Of a stretch of DNA of 64,000 bases, positions 56,338 through 64,000 are shown piece by piece. The stretch is from positions 1 through 64,000 of the forward strand of contig NZ_CANMLV010000013.1 in NCBI RefSeq assembly GCF_947498825.1. The letters are read 5' to 3'. A model generated the notes under the pieces. The model saw nothing but the letters and a program-made list of their open reading frames with translations, made no database searches and was not told where the DNA came from. The translations under genes were made by a program, and so were the position numbers. Each line of letters begins with the position of its first letter. Within the stretch, counting starts at the first letter, position 1. This DNA is from an uncultured Cedecea sp. (GTDB taxonomy: Bacteria > Pseudomonadota > Gammaproteobacteria > Enterobacterales > Enterobacteriaceae).

Positions 56338-56691
56338 TCACTCAACCTGCCGCCGGTTATCCTCCCCCCATCTGCACATCATATCGATAACGGGGATCAA
56401 GGATTTTCCACGTTCAGACAGACTGTATTCAACCTTAGGTGGGATTTGCGGATACACCTTGCGGATGACCAGGTCATCTTTCTCCAGCTCTTTTAAGGTC
56501 AGGCTTAAGGTTTTATAGGAGATGGTGCCGATACAGCGCTGCAACTCATTAAAGCGCAGCACCGGCTTATACTCTGCCAGCCAGTAAAGAATAATCATTT
56601 TGTACTTCCCGCTCACCACTGACAGGGTATAACCGTAGCCGGTTTCTTCCAGATTGATCCCCGTAGGAGAACAAAGGTTATCAGTTGCCAT
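56338..56691 (-). CDS. HxlR-family transcriptional regulator
   Basis: A 117-residue winged-helix regulator of the HxlR type: VVSGKYKMIILYWLAEYKPVLRFNELQRCIGTISYKTLSLTLKELEKDDLVIRKVYPQ-type core (about residues 25-80) ending ERGKSLIPVIDMMCRWG. Such proteins often sense quinones or aldehydes and control the divergent oxidoreductase gene. Here that gene is at 56796. Confidence 0.85.
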   Translation of the reverse strand: MATDNLCSPTGINLEETGYGYTLSVVSGKYKMIILYWLAEYKPVLRFNELQRCIGTISYKTLSLTLKELEKDDLVIRKVYPQIPPKVEYSLSERGKSLIPVIDMMCRWGEDNRRQVE

Positions 56692-56795
56692 GGGTACTTT
56701 CCTTAGGGTTAGTATATGTCATTAGTGTGCGTATTTTCTCTTTTGAGAGTATACCATATGATGCAGGAACAGCATTCTGATAAGGAATATTCGTT
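56692..56795. promoter_or_regulatory. hxlR - oxidoreductase divergent promoter region
   Basis: 104 bp between divergent starts. Repeated AGTATA units (56710-56715 and 56748-56753) and a TCTCTTTTGAGA palindrome (56739-56750) are candidate regulator sites. Confidence 0.45.
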
Positions 56796-57332
56796 ATGAA
56801 GACACTGGTCATTGTTGCCCATCCTGATATTAAAAATTCAGTGATTAACCAGAACTGGGTAAAAGCGTTACAGCCATATCCGGAGCTATATACCGTCCAT
56901 GAACTGTATGCCGCCTACCCGGACGGAAAAATAGATGTGGCTTACGAGCAGAAGCTACTGGAAGCGCATAACAATGTTATCTTGCAGTTTCCGATATACT
57001 GGTTCAGCAGCCCGCCATTGCTGAAACAGTGGCAGGATGATGTCCTGACCTATGGCTGGGCTTATGGCTCTGCGAGTGGCTATAAAATGAAAGGGAAAAA
57101 CGTGGCTCTGGCCGTGAGTGCCGGTATTGGTCTTAAAGATTTTGCTGCACAGGGGCGCTATCACTATTCTTTGAGTGAAGTTCTCAGACCTTTTGAAATG
57201 ACCTTTAATTATGTAAGCTCGAATTATTTACCTAATTTCGGCTTTTATGGCATTGAACTGGCGGGTGAAATTGCGCCAGAAATACTGGCACAAAGCGCTC
57301 AGGATTATCGCGATTTTATCAGAGGGTTATAA
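56796..57332 (+). CDS. Flavodoxin-fold NAD(P)H oxidoreductase (quinone reductase-like)
   Basis: A 178-residue flavoprotein of the NQO1/KefF/YwrO type. The N-terminal TLVIVAHPDIKNSVIN flavin-phosphate loop and the signature ILQFPIYWFSSPPLLKQWQDDVLTYGWAYG are both present. It likely reduces quinones or other electrophiles with NAD(P)H in the cytoplasm, under control of the divergent HxlR protein. TAAGGAA lies upstream of the ATG. Confidence 0.85.
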   Translation: MKTLVIVAHPDIKNSVINQNWVKALQPYPELYTVHELYAAYPDGKIDVAYEQKLLEAHNNVILQFPIYWFSSPPLLKQWQDDVLTYGWAYGSASGYKMKGKNVALAVSAGIGLKDFAAQGRYHYSLSEVLRPFEMTFNYVSSNYLPNFGFYGIELAGEIAPEILAQSAQDYRDFIRGL

Positions 57333-57590
57333 TCTGTTCTGTAAACGTATTTATCATCCAATACTACAACACTAAATCTGCGTCACGAATGTATGCCGGT
57401 TCGCAGAAGTGGGAAAATTTGCTGACGCGATCGTCCTGTACCAAACTCTCATTGAGCGACTACTAGTCCCGATAGCGATTTTCATTGGCGACAAAGTCTG
57501 GTCGTGAAGGCAGGGCTTTGATTGAAACCAGACAAATTGTTGTTACTTTGCTCTAAGCTGCTACCATACTTGGAAAAATAGGGGCTGCTG

Positions 57591-58325
57591 ATGATTGATC
57601 GATATTCTACCGTTCCGGTTTATTTACAACTTGAACAATACATTAATGGGCTGATTACCAGTGGCACTCTGCGCCCTGGCGATGCATTGCCTTCAGAATA
57701 CGAACTTTGCCAGCAGTTCAGTATCTCCCGTATGACAGCACGGAAAGCGGTGGATTACTTGGTACGCCAGGGGAAGGTAGAACGTAGACGCGGGCAAGGA
57801 ACCTTCGTGATCCAAGCAAAAAAAAACGTCCTGGTATCTTTACCTCTCGATCGTCATCTTTCTTCCAGTGAAGTCATCTGTGGGCTGGATGTTTCTGTCA
57901 GTAACCGTTTGATTTGCTTGCTTCGGCAACAGGCCGCTGCAGATATCGCAGAGAAACTCCGTATTGAACCTGGTAGTGACGTGTGGTTTATGAAACGTCT
58001 GCGGCTGGTGGGGGATGTGCCCTTTGTCTTTGAGCAGTCGTGGATGATTACCGAGTTTTTCGCCGATCTGCATGAAGATGACCTGAACAGTTCAAAATAT
58101 GCCTATATCAGCCGCAAAGGCTTTAGCGTAGAGTGTTCAGAAAAAGAGATCCGGGCGGAAATCCCCTCACATGAAGTGCGGGATATGCTGGGGTTAAAGC
58201 GAGACGAACCGGTGTTGCACGCTACCTCTCTGGCCACTCTTGTTGGGGGTAAAATATTTGAATTTTCAGATATTTACTATAATCAACAGCATTACCGTTT
58301 CACTCTGACGGCCTCCCGTACTTAA
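57591..58325 (+). CDS. GntR/HutC-family regulator of the alpha-glucoside PTS operon
   Basis: A 244-residue regulator. The winged helix (residues 1-72: LPSEYELCQQFSISRMTARKAVDYL) is followed by a UTRA sugar-phosphate-binding domain (about 95-240). It lies 130 bp upstream of the EIICB gene on the same strand. The imperfect palindrome TAGACAACTATACATCTA (58379-58396) between them is a candidate operator. Effector likely a 6-phospho-alpha-glucoside, by context. Confidence 0.82.
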   Translation: MIDRYSTVPVYLQLEQYINGLITSGTLRPGDALPSEYELCQQFSISRMTARKAVDYLVRQGKVERRRGQGTFVIQAKKNVLVSLPLDRHLSSSEVICGLDVSVSNRLICLLRQQAAADIAEKLRIEPGSDVWFMKRLRLVGDVPFVFEQSWMITEFFADLHEDDLNSSKYAYISRKGFSVECSEKEIRAEIPSHEVRDMLGLKRDEPVLHATSLATLVGGKIFEFSDIYYNQQHYRFTLTASRT

Positions 58326-58378
58326 AACAGCAAACTTGGTTGTTTTGTGATCACTCTCTTGCTTCCTTTTCACTGGGC

Positions 58379-58396
58379 TAGACAACTATACATCTA
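58379..58396 (+). promoter_or_regulatory. Candidate GntR operator before the PTS operon
   Basis: TAGA and TCTA arms frame CAACTATACA. A GTGATCAC palindrome at 58347-58354 and two copies of TTAAAACAGC (58323-58332, 58419-58428) also lie in this gap. Confidence 0.35.
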
Positions 58397-58455
58397 CTGT
58401 GATTGTATTTACGCACAATTAAAACAGCCTCAGCCCTTTGCTGGAGGGAGATACA

Positions 58456-60066
58456 ATGAGTCGTGCTGGTGAGTTTCTACAAGATTTAGGTAAGGCATTG
58501 ATGATGCCTATTTCTGTTATTGCCGCAGCAGGGATATTCCTCGGGCTTGCTGCTGCCTTACAGAATCCGGCGATTGTCGGGGAAAGTGTCATACATGCTG
58601 AAATTATGCAGAGATGTATTGGGTTTATACGAAAAGTTGCCGGTTCCCTATTTGCCAACCTGCCACTATTGTTTGCCATTGCCGCAGCTATTGGCCTTGC
58701 CCGTGATGAGAAACCCACGGCAGCTATGGCGGCCGTGATTGGTTTTATCACTTTTCATGTCGGTGTGAATTTCAGTTTACTATCGCAAGGGGTGACGCCA
58801 GACACTATCTCGGTAGCAGCGTTGGTTGCGAAAGGTTATAGCCAGACGGAAGCGGTGATGTACTCAGCCGAGTTTACTCATACGTTGGGGATTTTTACCT
58901 ATCAAATGAGCGTACTGGGCGGGGTCATTGCTGGTCTGATGACGGTCATGCTACATAATCGTTTTTATACCATTAAGCTCCCATCGGCCATCGCCTACTT
59001 TGGTGGCCGACGTTTTGTTCCTATTATTACCGTCATTGTTTTACCTGTTACAGGTGTGTTGGTGTCATTAATCTGGCCGGTGATCGCCAATGGTATCATT
59101 CACCTTGGTAAATACATCGGGGAATCAGGGCCATGGGGCACATTTGTCTATGCCTTTACTGAACGTGCGCTTATTCCCACCGGTCTGCACCATATTCTCA
59201 ATGAAACAGTCCGTTTTACCCCGGTTGGCGGCATGGTTCACATCAATAATGAGAGTGTGATTGGAGCATTATCCATTTTCAATTTTGCCTTGGCCCATCC
59301 TGGTGAACTCGCTGACAACGTTGTACGTGAGGCGACACGCTTCCTGGCGCAGGGAAAAATTCCGGTTATGATGTTTGGTCTTCCTGCCGCAGCTTTGGCT
59401 ATCTGGCATTGTGCCAAGCCTGAGCACAAGCAGCGCGTCAAGGCGTTAATGATAGCGGGCGCGTTAGCTTCCTTTACCACTGGCATCACGGAACCGCTAG
59501 AGTTCAGCTTTATCTTTGTCTCGCCGGTACTGTTTTTATTCCATGCCATCATGACTGGTCTGTCGTTTGCTGTTGCTCAAATCTTTCAGGTGATGATTGG
59601 CAATATTCAGGGCGGATTTATCGATTTTGTTGTCTTCGGCGTACTTGGTGGGGAGAAAACACATTGGTGGGTCAGCCTGATAATGGGCTGTATTTGGGCT
59701 CCTGTTTATTACTTTTCCTTCCGGTGGATTATTTTACGCCTGAACGTCAAAACGCCAGGACGGGAAGATGAAGAAACCGCCATTACGCTTTCCAGCTCAG
59801 AAGCAAACCAGGATGAAGGTCAATCGGCACAAATTATTGCCGGCCTGGGTGGCAAAGAGAATATCCAACATGTTGACTGCTGTTTCACCCGTCTACGGGT
59901 AAAAATCAAAGACATAAAAAAAATTAATGAAATTATCCTGAAACAAAGCGGCGCTAGCGGAATTATCCGCGCGACCGAAACTGACTTACAGGTGATTTAT
60001 GGTCCGCAGGTGGAAAGCATCACCGTAGCGGTTAAGCAAAGTTTACTGGTTCAACAGGCGCAATAA
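58456..60066 (+). CDS. PTS alpha-glucoside/maltose-type EIICB component
   Basis: A 536-residue membrane permease of the glucose-superfamily PTS. The EIIC domain (about 1-430) has GKALMMPISVIAAAGIFLG and TERALIPTGLHHILNE. The EIIB domain (about 455-536) carries the phosphorylated cysteine at Cys476 in VDCCFTRLRV. There is no EIIA domain, so it would use the chromosomal Crr. With the GH4 gene downstream it resembles Klebsiella AglA and E. coli GlvC/MalX. The ATG at 58456 follows GGAGGGAG. Confidence 0.88.
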   Translation: MSRAGEFLQDLGKALMMPISVIAAAGIFLGLAAALQNPAIVGESVIHAEIMQRCIGFIRKVAGSLFANLPLLFAIAAAIGLARDEKPTAAMAAVIGFITFHVGVNFSLLSQGVTPDTISVAALVAKGYSQTEAVMYSAEFTHTLGIFTYQMSVLGGVIAGLMTVMLHNRFYTIKLPSAIAYFGGRRFVPIITVIVLPVTGVLVSLIWPVIANGIIHLGKYIGESGPWGTFVYAFTERALIPTGLHHILNETVRFTPVGGMVHINNESVIGALSIFNFALAHPGELADNVVREATRFLAQGKIPVMMFGLPAAALAIWHCAKPEHKQRVKALMIAGALASFTTGITEPLEFSFIFVSPVLFLFHAIMTGLSFAVAQIFQVMIGNIQGGFIDFVVFGVLGGEKTHWWVSLIMGCIWAPVYYFSFRWIILRLNVKTPGREDEETAITLSSSEANQDEGQSAQIIAGLGGKENIQHVDCCFTRLRVKIKDIKKINEIILKQSGASGIIRATETDLQVIYGPQVESITVAVKQSLLVQQAQ

Positions 60067-60078
60067 GAGAGAATCATG

Positions 60079-61404
60079 ATGAAAACATCTTTTAATATTG
60101 TATTAGTGGGTGGCGGCTCTACATGGACGCCGGGTTTATTAAAAGCATTATGTAAACTCAAAGTACGTCTACCGCTAAAAAAACTGGTGATGTTTGATGT
60201 TAATAGCGAGCGCCAGGCCGTTATCGGCGAATATGCCAAAGTCTTATTCAGTGAAGAGTATCCTGAACTGGAGTTTACTTATACCAATGATAAAGACGTC
60301 GCTTTTACGGATATGGATTTTATCTTCTGCCAGATGCGTACCGGCGGATATGCCATGCGTGAAAAGGATGAAAAAATCCCATTAGAACTGGGCGTGATTG
60401 GGCAGGAAACTTGCGGTGCTGGCGGGTTCGCTTATGGTATGCGTTCTATCCGTGACATGATTGAGTTGGTGGAAAATGTCCGGGCACGTTCCCCTCAAGC
60501 CTGGATATTGAACTACACCAATCCAGCGGCTATCGTGGCAGATGCCTTGAACAAAAAATTCCCGAATGATAAACAGATCCTGAATATCTGCGATCAGCCG
60601 GTTAATTTACTGCGTTCTTATGGGCGATTGTTAAACCGCGATCCGGCAACCTTTGATCCGGTATATTTCGGGCTTAACCACTTTGGCTGGTTTAAACATC
60701 TGTATGACGAAACGGGGCACGACCTGGCACCGGAACTGAAATCATTTATCATAGAAAATGGCTTTAAGCCGGTGGATGCAGAGCAACGCGATAAATCTTG
60801 GCTGGATACCTATGCTGCGGTTGCCGATATGCTGCGCGACTTCCCGGATTACTTGCCCAATACCTATTTGCAATATTATCTCTACCCAGAATACAAGCTG
60901 TCGAAACTGGATGCTAATTACACGCGAGCCAATGAGGTTATTGATGGGCGTGAAAAGCGTGTCTTTGATGAATGCCGTACCGCGGCGAAAGAGGGCACTA
61001 CGAAGAATGTGCATGTGGTGCATAACGATGCGCACGGTGACATGATTGTTGAGTTGGCAGAGGCGATAGCGTTTAATCTGAAGAAAAAATTTATCGTTAT
61101 GGTGCCTAATAACGGTTTGGTAGAAAACCTGGATGACGATGTGATGGTCGAAGTTACCGCCGAAATTGGCAGCAACGGACCAAGAGCCTTCGGTGTGGGC
61201 AAAATCCCAACCTTTTACAAAGGGCTTATTGAGCAGCAATTTGCCTATGAACGCTTAACGGTAGAAGCCTGGTTTGAAGGTTCCTATACTAAAGCTTTGC
61301 AAGCGCTGACGCTAAACCGCACTATTGTGGATGCCAAGAAAGCACGCCAGGTGCTCGATGCACTGATTGAAGCTAATAAAAACTACTGGCCTGAGTTGCG
61401 TTGA
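60079..61404 (+). CDS. GH4 6-phospho-alpha-glucosidase
   Basis: A 441-residue NAD- and Mn-dependent glycosidase. The NAD-binding loop is GGGSTWTPG (residues 10-18). The metal-binding motif is CDQP (Cys171-Pro174), with His201 in GLNHFGW. An Asp after the Cys marks alpha-type GH4 enzymes (family norm CDMP), against CNVP in phospho-beta-glucosidases. It would cleave phosphorylated maltose- or sucrose-isomer glucosides brought in by the EIICB. The ATG at 60079 has GAGAG 6 bp upstream; 60076 is also possible. It ends before a terminator. Confidence 0.88.
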   Translation: MKTSFNIVLVGGGSTWTPGLLKALCKLKVRLPLKKLVMFDVNSERQAVIGEYAKVLFSEEYPELEFTYTNDKDVAFTDMDFIFCQMRTGGYAMREKDEKIPLELGVIGQETCGAGGFAYGMRSIRDMIELVENVRARSPQAWILNYTNPAAIVADALNKKFPNDKQILNICDQPVNLLRSYGRLLNRDPATFDPVYFGLNHFGWFKHLYDETGHDLAPELKSFIIENGFKPVDAEQRDKSWLDTYAAVADMLRDFPDYLPNTYLQYYLYPEYKLSKLDANYTRANEVIDGREKRVFDECRTAAKEGTTKNVHVVHNDAHGDMIVELAEAIAFNLKKKFIVMVPNNGLVENLDDDVMVEVTAEIGSNGPRAFGVGKIPTFYKGLIEQQFAYERLTVEAWFEGSYTKALQALTLNRTIVDAKKARQVLDALIEANKNYWPELR

Positions 61405-61459
61405 TCGAACAGCAAGATTTGCCCTTGATGGGTATGGCTTGCTGTAACGAACCGACATA

Positions 61460-61494
61460 GAAAACCGCCCGGCTAGCAATCAACGGCGGTTTTC
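61460..61494 (+). terminator. Terminator of the alpha-glucoside operon
   Basis: GAAAACCGCC (61460-61469) pairs with GGCGGTTTTC (61485-61494) across a 15-nt loop, about 55 bp after the GH4 stop. Confidence 0.8.
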
Positions 61495-62320
61495 AATTCA
61501 CGTTAGGTGATTCTCACCAAACCTTAAACCAGGATTAAATATTGTCTTCCTACCCACCCTAAAGAAAGGGTTTTACGGCACACCTGATAAAGAATAATAA
61601 CTATGACTGAAGAAAAGGAAAATGCTCAGGTGTTGAACGGTTTCAATGATGACCTCTCGAACTGAAATTGCTATCCACTCTGCGTAAGTACGTAAGTACG
61701 TAATCAGTGATGGTGAGATCGAGTCTGAATAACCGAAGGTTTTGCCTGGCAAACAAAAATATCGATCGGGGTGATCCTGCGTCACGGCAAAATTCTCCAA
61801 GCCAATAAATGAGACTTCTTATTACTTGTATTAGTTGCGACTTGAGCTGACACTGAACCTTGAAAGGTTGAGAGTTACCGGTTTTGATATGGGTGTCGAA
61901 TCCTTATACAAAACACAAGGTAACTCTCATGCATCATACGGCTTTCTTGAATAAATCGAACTTTTTCTGAGTTGAAGAATCAGGTCACGCACACCCTGAC
62001 AACGCAGACGGTCCTGTGACAAAGCCAGAAATTCAGAATCACCAACTGATACATCATTAACAAAACACTTTATATGCAGAAAGCCTTGTCACATCTGCAC
62101 GACGCAGGGAAAGAATCAAGGGTGAACATATCGCGTGGCTTTTACCTCTGATGCATGTTTATATCAACATCTGGGACATTATACGCTCACGCGACTGGTA
62201 GATATTTTGAAGGGCGAGTTAAAGGTATTAAATTTTTTAATATAAACAATTGATTATCTCTTTGGTGTAGCTTCTCATCATTGGCCTAGAACCCCATATT
62301 GCTCTCTCATCAGCTACGTT
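61495..62320. other. Apparently decayed, gene-free region
   Basis: 826 bp with only short broken frames. It contains an 8-bp tandem repeat, CGTAAGTA (61683-61700), and an inverted repeat GAGAGTTACC (61870-61879) / GGTAACTCTC (61919-61928) followed by ATGCATCATACGGC, which starts a frame closed after 14 codons. The pattern looks like gene or insertion-element debris, but I cannot match it to a known element. Confidence 0.45.
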
Positions 62321-62450
62321 TATATCCCTCATACTTCAAGTTGCTTGGGTGTTGCCTGCATCCAGCCCGCTGATTCACAGAGTTTATCTATACTTATCGA
62401 CGGGCTGAGCTGGGAGCCTACAAGCAACTCGAATTATTTTGGATATATAC
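62321..62450. repeat. Dispersed palindromic repeat, copy 3 (long form)
   Basis: A 130-bp imperfect palindrome: TATATCCCTCATACTTCAAG at the left, CAAGCAACTCGAATTATTTT and GGATATATAC at the right, with an extra inner pair (CAGCCCGC near 62363, CGGGCTGAG near 62401). It is longer than copies 1 and 2 and lies just after the kch stop codon. Confidence 0.85.
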
Positions 62451-62465
62451 TTTATCAAAATAAAC

Positions 62466-63650
62466 TTATGGCTGTTTATCCTCGTGCCCAAAGAATAACT
62501 GGGTCACCAATTCATTATTGATAGTTTCCCCATCCAGCGTTCTGACCAGCAGCTCGCTGCCTAATAATGGAAGTGAGAACACCATATCCGGGTTTACGCG
62601 TTTCATTTTTTTCAGGTTCTGCGTGTCGTTAACCAGTGCCAGGGTTTTGGTATCTTCGCCTGCCACTTCTTTCGCCGCCAGAATAACAAAAGCATTGTCA
62701 GCATCATTAGTGGCTAACGCGATAATGCTTTTAGCTTTATCGGCACCGGCAAGTTTTAAGGTGGCGGTTGCGGACGGATCGCCTTCAACGATATCGGTTT
62801 TAGGTGGGTAATTATGGACGGTGCCTGGGCTAAATACCACGGTAACATCGTCCCCACGTGCACGCAGGGAGTTATAAACAGTGACGGATAAAGGATTCGC
62901 ACCCACGACAATATAGTGATTCTTTCTGTCCATGTTATAAACCCTGCCTTTAACTATGCGCTTAACATTATTACTGATCATTGGGCCAGCAATAGAAGAG
63001 ATGGATGCGGCAAAAACGGTAATCCCGGAAACGATGACCGTCAATGTGAACATACGTGCTTCGGTACTGTGTGGAATGATATCGCCAAAACCGACTGTCG
63101 ACATACAGACGATTGCAAAGTAAAAAGCAGTCTGTAAATCAGTAACATGAGGAGTGAACTGATCGCCCAAATAGAGCGTTCCCAGCATGCTATAGACAAT
63201 AAGCCAGGAAATACTGATGATGGCGAAGTAGGTACCGCTGGCAAGGCTGTGATAATAAAATTGCCGCCAGTAATAGATCATCGCTATCAGTACGGCTGAT
63301 GAGTAGGCAATCTTATGGTTGTTTTCATGAATAATGAAAATATCCAGGATAATAATAGTAAATAACAATATTACCGTGAAAAACCAGGCGACTCTATTTC
63401 TGGTTGGCAGTAACACTGCCATAAATATCATAAACAGACCAATAAAAAGGTGCGGGATTTCAAAGTAGTTAAGAAAACTAAGCGTATCTTTCCAGGAGGT
63501 GAAGTCATTTTTCAGGCTGGGCAGGTGATTCATTATATTTGTGATAACCGGCACCAGAAAAAAGCCACCGTTAATGGCCACTAAAACAGCCAGGCACAAA
63601 GGAATCGATATCTTTGATCTGATTATTTTCATTGCGATAACTGGCGTCAT
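62466..63650 (-). CDS. kch: Kch-type voltage-gated-like potassium channel
   Basis: A 394-residue channel with six N-terminal TM helices, pore and selectivity filter TVGFGD (residues 185-190), and a C-terminal RCK/TrkA-N regulatory domain (about 240-390: HYIVVGANPLSVTVYNSL, GDPSATATLKLAGADKAKSIIAL). It follows E. coli Kch in layout but has VGFGD where E. coli has VGYGD. AGAAGG lies just upstream of the ATG at 63650; a second ATG at 63632 is less supported. Confidence 0.85.
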   Translation of the reverse strand: MTPVIAMKIIRSKISIPLCLAVLVAINGGFFLVPVITNIMNHLPSLKNDFTSWKDTLSFLNYFEIPHLFIGLFMIFMAVLLPTRNRVAWFFTVILLFTIIILDIFIIHENNHKIAYSSAVLIAMIYYWRQFYYHSLASGTYFAIISISWLIVYSMLGTLYLGDQFTPHVTDLQTAFYFAIVCMSTVGFGDIIPHSTEARMFTLTVIVSGITVFAASISSIAGPMISNNVKRIVKGRVYNMDRKNHYIVVGANPLSVTVYNSLRARGDDVTVVFSPGTVHNYPPKTDIVEGDPSATATLKLAGADKAKSIIALATNDADNAFVILAAKEVAGEDTKTLALVNDTQNLKKMKRVNPDMVFSLPLLGSELLVRTLDGETINNELVTQLFFGHEDKQP

Positions 63651-63786
63651 AACACCTTCTTTAAAAAGGTAACTGTTCTACATAACCCAGGCGACAGGAA
63701 GTGTGACTGGTATAGTAGTACAAAAAAAATTAAAAATCCTGGCTGTGCAATGCCTGTTCTGGCGAAAAAAGATGATTATTTTTGTT

Positions 63787-63814
63787 ACCGGAGAGAGGGT
63801 TAGCCTCCTCCGGT
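63787..63814. other. Hairpin between amt and kch
   Basis: ACCGGAG (63787-63793) pairs with CTCCGGT (63808-63814). No U-tract is seen on either strand, so its role as a terminator is doubtful. Confidence 0.4.
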
Positions 63815-63857
63815 ACGGTTTCACACTGAATGATTAAAGAGCGTGATTAACAGCGAA

Positions 63858-64000
63858 TCATTTCTCTTCCGTATAGGCACGTTCACCAAACATACCTGAA
63901 TCCAGGTCTTCACCCATTTTACTTTGGTCAACTTTAACCGGGGTAAATTTATTGATAATCCACAGAATAAGCAGAGTAAAGACAAATGACCAGGCTGAGG
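63858..64000 (-). CDS. Ammonium transporter (Amt/AmtB family), C-terminal end only
   Basis: The last 46 codons of a gene entering from the right edge. The frame reads a final TM helix (FVFTLLILWIINKF) followed by a cytoplasmic tail with GEDLDSGMFGERAY, the conserved Amt C-terminal pattern (E/D-G-L-D-x-x-x-H/F-G-E-x-A-Y) that in AmtB binds GlnK. No full-length check is possible in this window. Confidence 0.75.
   Translation of the reverse strand, partial: SAWSFVFTLLILWIINKFTPVKVDQSKMGEDLDSGMFGERAYTEEK

Noticed and set aside
56318-56518. Small protein gene antisense to the HxlR gene
   Set aside because: Despite a strong ribosome site, almost the whole frame is antisense to a well-supported conserved gene and has no recognisable features.
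61683-61702. CRISPR-like repeat from CGTAAGTA units
   Set aside because: The unit is 8 bp, repeated under three times in tandem with no spacers; no cas genes in the window.

Overview
The window reads as the replication-origin neighbourhood of a gamma-proteobacterium of the order Enterobacterales. Proteins encoded around oriC (RbsB, AtpE, AtpD, PstB, SodA, MnmG) are very close to the Escherichia coli versions as I remember them. The gene order rrn - yieP - hsrA - rbs - kup - ravA - viaA - asnA - asnC - mioC - oriC - mnmG - rsmG - atp - glmU - glmS is the enterobacterial one. I cannot name the genus from sequence alone; the accessory genes show it is not E. coli K-12.

Layout. Bases 1-240 hold the leader and the tandem P1/P2 promoters of an rRNA operon that runs leftwards out of the window. 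Bases 388-8329 hold yieP and hsrA (rightward) and the ribose operon rbsDACBKR (leftward), with two RbsR operators at 8343-8437. A small secreted YhcN/BhsA-type protein (8901) sits between rbs and the potassium transporter kup. Then come ravA-viaA, asnA/asnC and mioC. oriC lies at about 16486-16729 and carries recognisable R1-R4 DnaA boxes and three 13-mers. It is followed by mnmG, rsmG, the complete F1Fo ATP synthase operon atpIBEFHAGDC, and glmU-glmS.

In E. coli pstSCAB-phoU follows glmS. Here about 19 kb of accessory carbon-use genes lie between glmS and pstS, next to an apparently empty attTn7 site. They are: dctA; a LacI-controlled sucrose/fructan locus (sugar:H+ symporter, cytoplasmic CscA-type invertase, and a secreted GH32-like enzyme flanked by two OmpG-like porins); a deoQKPX deoxyribose locus; an AEC-family carrier and a bicupin oxalate decarboxylase; and an AraC/DUF2000 pair. 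The pst-phoU operon, with two Pho boxes, closes this block.

The right end holds yiiM, sodA (Fur box), an HxlR regulator with a divergent NAD(P)H-quinone-reductase-like gene, an alpha-glucoside PTS operon (GntR regulator, EIICB, GH4 phospho-alpha-glucosidase), about 1 kb of apparently decayed DNA, a Kch-type potassium channel, and the 3' end of an ammonium transporter gene cut by the window edge.

Functional picture. The core is housekeeping: replication start, energy, cell-wall precursor, phosphate. The accessory block suits an organism that scavenges plant- or detritus-derived sugars (sucrose, fructo-oligosaccharides, phospho-alpha-glucosides), deoxyribose from DNA, and organic acids (C4-dicarboxylates, oxalate). 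The most distinctive part is the fructan locus at 33130-40904. Its gene content predicts outer-membrane entry, periplasmic cleavage, proton-driven import and cytoplasmic hydrolysis in one LacI-controlled unit. A dispersed imperfect palindrome (about 54-130 bp) occurs three times, at 43016, 46567 and 62321.
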